Below are positions 7,997 to 10,019 of a stretch of DNA of 10,019 bases, piece by piece. Source of the stretch: Dichomitus squalens LYAD-421 SS1. Taxonomy: Eukaryota; Basidiomycota; Agaricomycetes; Polyporales; Polyporaceae. A program made the position numbers and the translations under genes. Within the stretch, counting starts at the first letter, position 1, and every line of letters starts with the position of its first letter. The DNA lies in assembly GCF_000275845.1 (NCBI RefSeq), contig NW_006766996.1:18376-28394 (forward strand). The letters are read 5' to 3'. The notes beneath the pieces are model-generated. The model ran no database searches. It saw only the letters and a list, made by a program, of their open reading frames with translations, and was not told the DNA's origin.

Positions 7997-8514
7997 ATGA
8001 TCGTGAAGCGTGAATACTACGAAGTAGGTCAAACTTTTCCCGCTCTACAACGCTACTGATTACTCTCAGATATTTGCATCTATTCTCAACGACTTCGGGG
8101 AAGGACGCATAAGATTTACTTACGAACAATTCGCTACGGTACGAGGTTATTATGCGAGTTAGTGAGTCATGCTAACAGTCTCTAGGCCGCCAAGGCCATC
8201 GGATTCAGTCGACGCGGCGGATGCGAGTTGATTCCGCCGTCGATAATTGGTAAGAAAGTCTTTTGTTTCATCAAGGTGAGTACTAGTATTCGTGCTACTG
8301 GAGGATTCGTATACACAAGATTCATGTAGGATGGGGGGAAGGGAGACCGAACGGTCCCACCGGAGACGCAAGAACGGTATGTTGTATTCTTATAGGGTGA
8401 AGAGTGGTATCAAATGCAAATTACAGGTGGAAAGTCGAGCTCTACAATATGTATGGTTGGACGTCGGAGACGTTCATTGTCAGTAAAGTCGAGGAGCACG
8501 TTGAGGACTGTAAG
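7997..8514 (+). CDS. Gene D: small five-exon protein with a possible HicA-like domain
   Basis: Exons 7997-8023, 8070-8138, 8186-8275, 8330-8376 and 8427-8514 give about 106 residues starting MIVKREYYE. Introns are 46, 47, 54 and 50 nt with donors GTAGGT, GTACGA, GTGAGT and GTATGT; the second has a CTAAC branch 12 nt from its acceptor. The first three are phase 0 and the last phase 2. The order is FTYEQFATAAKAIGFSRRGG (helix then a GF-x-R-x-G turn), a strand KKVFCFIK, and WKVELYNMYGWTSETF. The pattern F..A..A-IGF..R-G-G..., strand, ...YGW...F resembles fungal HicA-like domains (the bacterial family is an mRNA interferase toxin). The usual HxPHP-type stretch is not present: DGGKGDRTVPPETQ stands there, so catalytic activity is doubtful. 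A GTAAGT at 8510 could splice the end, but joining to the CAG at 8616 gives a stop at once. Confidence 0.55.
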
Positions 8515-8830
8515 TGATCAATACCTCACGCGTTGAGTAGTCGCTTGTCGGTCGCCAATGGCGGCACGAGCCTAGCTGGGGAGTCTCGTATAACGCTTAT
8601 CTTGATCTGTTTTCAGGAACAGCATCGGGGTGGCGATGTCTTGGTGGCGAGGGATGGTCTAGATCATGTGGGGAGCATACGCTTGGCGAAATGACGTGGG
8701 AATATATGTCGTATTGTGATTGGCTGTGGTAAACCGATGCGCCTTGTTTCCCTCAATAGTACCTACTTACTACTACTCCTAATGCGCGCCTGGGCGTCTA
8801 CGCTTTGCGATCAGCCACGTGTCTCTGGCC
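8515..8830. other. No gene recognised
   Basis: Contains a TTTTCAG acceptor-like site at 8616 but no open frame I trust. It is probably the 3' flank of gene D. Confidence 0.4.
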
Positions 8831-8915
8831 TCCCGCCTCCCGCCTCCCGCCTCCTCCCGTGTCCCGCCTCCCGCCTCCCGCCTCCTCCCGTGTCCCGCCT
8901 CCCGCCTCCCGCCTC
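8831..8915. repeat. 31-bp minisatellite built from the heptamer TCCCGCC
   Basis: Two exact 31-bp units (8831-8861 and 8862-8892), each made of three TCCCGCC heptamers, TCC and TCCCGTG, are followed by a partial third unit to about 8915. On the minus strand this gives runs of GGG separated by four bases, fitting a G-quadruplex motif. Looser copies of the same heptamer occur at about 9181-9235, on the other side of the transporter fragment. Confidence 0.9.
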
Positions 8916-8916
8916 C

Positions 8917-9172
8917 CACCTCGGCCGCGTCGAAGTGGCGGAACTGGAAGCAGACGATGACACTCGCGATGGCAACGAGGACACCCATCACGCTTCAGTT
9001 GTATACAAACGGCAGGTCGGAGGACAACGACACGAACACCTCGCCAATCGCGGTGATGGACGCGAAGATCTCCGAGTACGCGATGAGCACGTACGCGCCC
9101 GTCTGGATCCAGACGTTGAGGTCGGACGCGATCGGGTTCCCATCGCCGTCCTGGCACGTCGCGATGTGGTAA
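8917..9172 (-). pseudogene. C-terminal fragment of a PTR2/POT oligopeptide transporter
   Basis: Reading leftwards from a TGCAG acceptor, with the exon starting at 9172, the frame gives YHIATCQDGDGNPIASDLNV then WIQTGAYVLIAYSEIFASIT, the well conserved late helix of fungal PTR2 proton/peptide symporters. The GLEYAYTKAP block and following helix expected next (about 25 residues) are missing. The frame resumes with AIGEVFVSLSSDLPFVYN, hits TGA at 8995-8997, and continues in the same frame with SVMGVLVAIASVIVCFQFRH and FDAAEV, the last helix and C-terminus. It then runs into the GC-rich minisatellite with no stop of its own. Upstream exons are absent. Deletion plus in-frame stop make this a dead fragment. 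Confidence 0.7.
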
Positions 9173-9337
9173 CTGCACCGTCTCCCGCCTCCTGTCTTCC
9201 ACTTCCCGCCTGCTCCGCCTGCCATCGTCCGCCTTCCTACCTGTGACCAGCCGCTTCCCGCGCGCAGGCTCGCAAGGTCGTGCTGTGGACCCGGTAAGGG
9301 GCCCGGTCATCGGTCATCGGGTATCGGTTGTGATTAA

Positions 9338-9391
9338 TGTGATTAGCGCCACACGATGACATACATTGTGATTAGCGCCATACGATGACAT
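9338..9391. repeat. 25-bp direct repeat pair, period 29
   Basis: TGTGATTAGCGCCACACGAT and five more bases at 9338-9362 recur at 9367-9391 with one mismatch (C to T). A further partial copy, TGTGATTA, lies at 9329-9336. No function is assigned. Confidence 0.9.
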
Positions 9392-9660
9392 GCGTCCCCA
9401 CTGCTCCAGCTAACAGTCCCTCCTCCCCTGCTCTGTCCACACCGTTCAATATGTTCTCCGTCCCTTGCTCTTCGTACCCCATCTCTGCCGCCTTATATCT
9501 TACCGCGGCGTACTGGAGTGTTTGAGCGTCATCGTATTGAGAAGGGGCACATGAACGCGTGCTCACGCGTCGTCTATCTCTAATTGATGGGACAGGAGGG
9601 CGCACGGACGGTCGGTAGGGCGACACTGGGGCCACTGGTAAGGTATCAGCACGTGCAAGG
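9392..9660. other. No gene supported
   Basis: C/T-rich on the + strand to about 9490, with a TTATAT near 9495. An 87-codon minus-strand open frame crosses it but has no recognisable domain and contains a donor-like GTAAGATATAAGG. It could be a promoter region, but nothing fixes this. Confidence 0.3.
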
Positions 9661-9665
9661 GGCTT

Positions 9666-9711
9666 GGGAGGTTTGATACCTCCCTGGCCCGATATCCCAG
9701 AGGTTTACATA
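9666..9711. repeat. Two adjacent, similar hairpins
   Basis: GGGAGGT-TTGAT-ACCTCCC (9666-9684) is a perfect 7-bp stem with a 5-base loop. Just downstream GAGGT-TTACAT-ACCTC repeats the same stem core with a different loop. The DNA becomes AT-rich immediately after (ATATATATGGAGATATAC). Confidence 0.7.
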
Positions 9712-10019
9712 CCTCGTTGTAGGCTACTCTGCATTCCTGCGTTGGAATGATATATATGGAGATATACTAGAGCGAAAAATGGGTCAACCAAATGTTTTAG
9801 ATGTCTGCGTAGATTCATGAAGTGAAGATTAAACATCCGACTGTGAGGCGGGCATGCTGACGTGGTTGTTCGGACTACAGCCACCATACCATTGGGCTAT
9901 CATCGCAAAGGCAATCGAACCTCGGACGGGTGGATTACCAGGGTTTGCGTCAATGTTGAGGCTCGGACTCGTTTCCAGTACAGCGATTCGTTACAGCCAG
10001 CTATTCATACGTAATAGTG
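9712..10019. other. AT-richer right end, no gene recognised
   Basis: Only short open frames on both strands. No tRNA, repeat or domain could be supported. Confidence 0.4.

Noticed and set aside
7602..8129. 175-codon open frame on the minus strand
   Set aside because: Low-complexity Ser/Cys-rich product lying opposite better-supported exons of gene D and a G/C-ending + frame.
8831..8915. CRISPR-like array
   Set aside because: The repeats are contiguous without unique spacers, and the host is eukaryotic.
8819..9310. Long open frames through the repeat on both strands
   Set aside because: They exist only because the heptamer repeat has no stop codons. The one meaningful frame is the peptide-transporter fragment.
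9855..9935. tRNA-like boxes on the minus strand (TAGCCCAATGG box A and GGTTCGATTGC box B)
   Set aside because: The box-B-like element lies 5' of the box-A-like element on that strand, the wrong order for one tRNA, and no cloverleaf could be folded.

Overview
The window looks like the nuclear genome of a filamentous basidiomycete (Agaricomycetes, possibly Polyporales-like; this is inference). Coding is GC-rich with G/C in third codon positions. Genes are broken by many 44-74 nt GT-AG introns with fungal donors (GTAAGT, GTGAGT, GTACGT, GTGCGT) and CTAAC/CTGAT-type branch sites. Pyrimidine-rich tracts precede likely start codons. There are no bacterial operons, rRNA, tRNA or CRISPR.

Left half (1-5171): three genes in a row on the + strand, called A (partial, to 800), B (about 1275-2678) and C (3142-5171). 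When spliced by hand they prove to be paralogues built from two tandem copies each of one ~90-110 residue module that I do not recognise. Each module starts with a hydrophobic strand ending in a Trp (FWQF, YWTT, SWDA, FWHS, VWGK). It is cut just there by a phase-0 intron, and then carries a [VIR]-W-[NR]-x(5-7)-W signature, an L/V-x-V/L-R strand and a C/T-x-G-F/L-G motif. The codon for the W of the signature lies 111-135 nt after the intron in all five copies that can be measured. Gene C adds an N-terminal CxxC...CxxC zinc-binding segment, a charged helix, basic TPRKPKL-type tail repeats and a terminal IIDLT SUMO-interaction-like motif. Gene B has three basic RKRKL-type tail repeats. This suggests nuclear, SUMO-linked proteins of unknown function.

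Middle (5172-7300): a poorly resolved two-exon coding fragment (5637-5951), then a patchwork of broken pieces of ordinary genes. These are a CDF metal transporter (6226-6823, still holding its intron, with a frame change, a deletion and a stop), a coding-like piece of unknown origin, a short piece of 40S ribosomal protein uS2/RPS0 (7027-7098), and another unassigned coding-like piece.

Right part (7301-10019): a coding-like ORF of unknown identity (7564-7785); a small five-exon gene D (7997-8514) whose product resembles fungal HicA-like domains; and a C-terminal fragment of a PTR2/POT peptide transporter on the minus strand (8917-9172), embedded in a TCCCGCC minisatellite. The last 600 bases hold a 25-bp direct repeat pair and two similar hairpins but no gene I can support.
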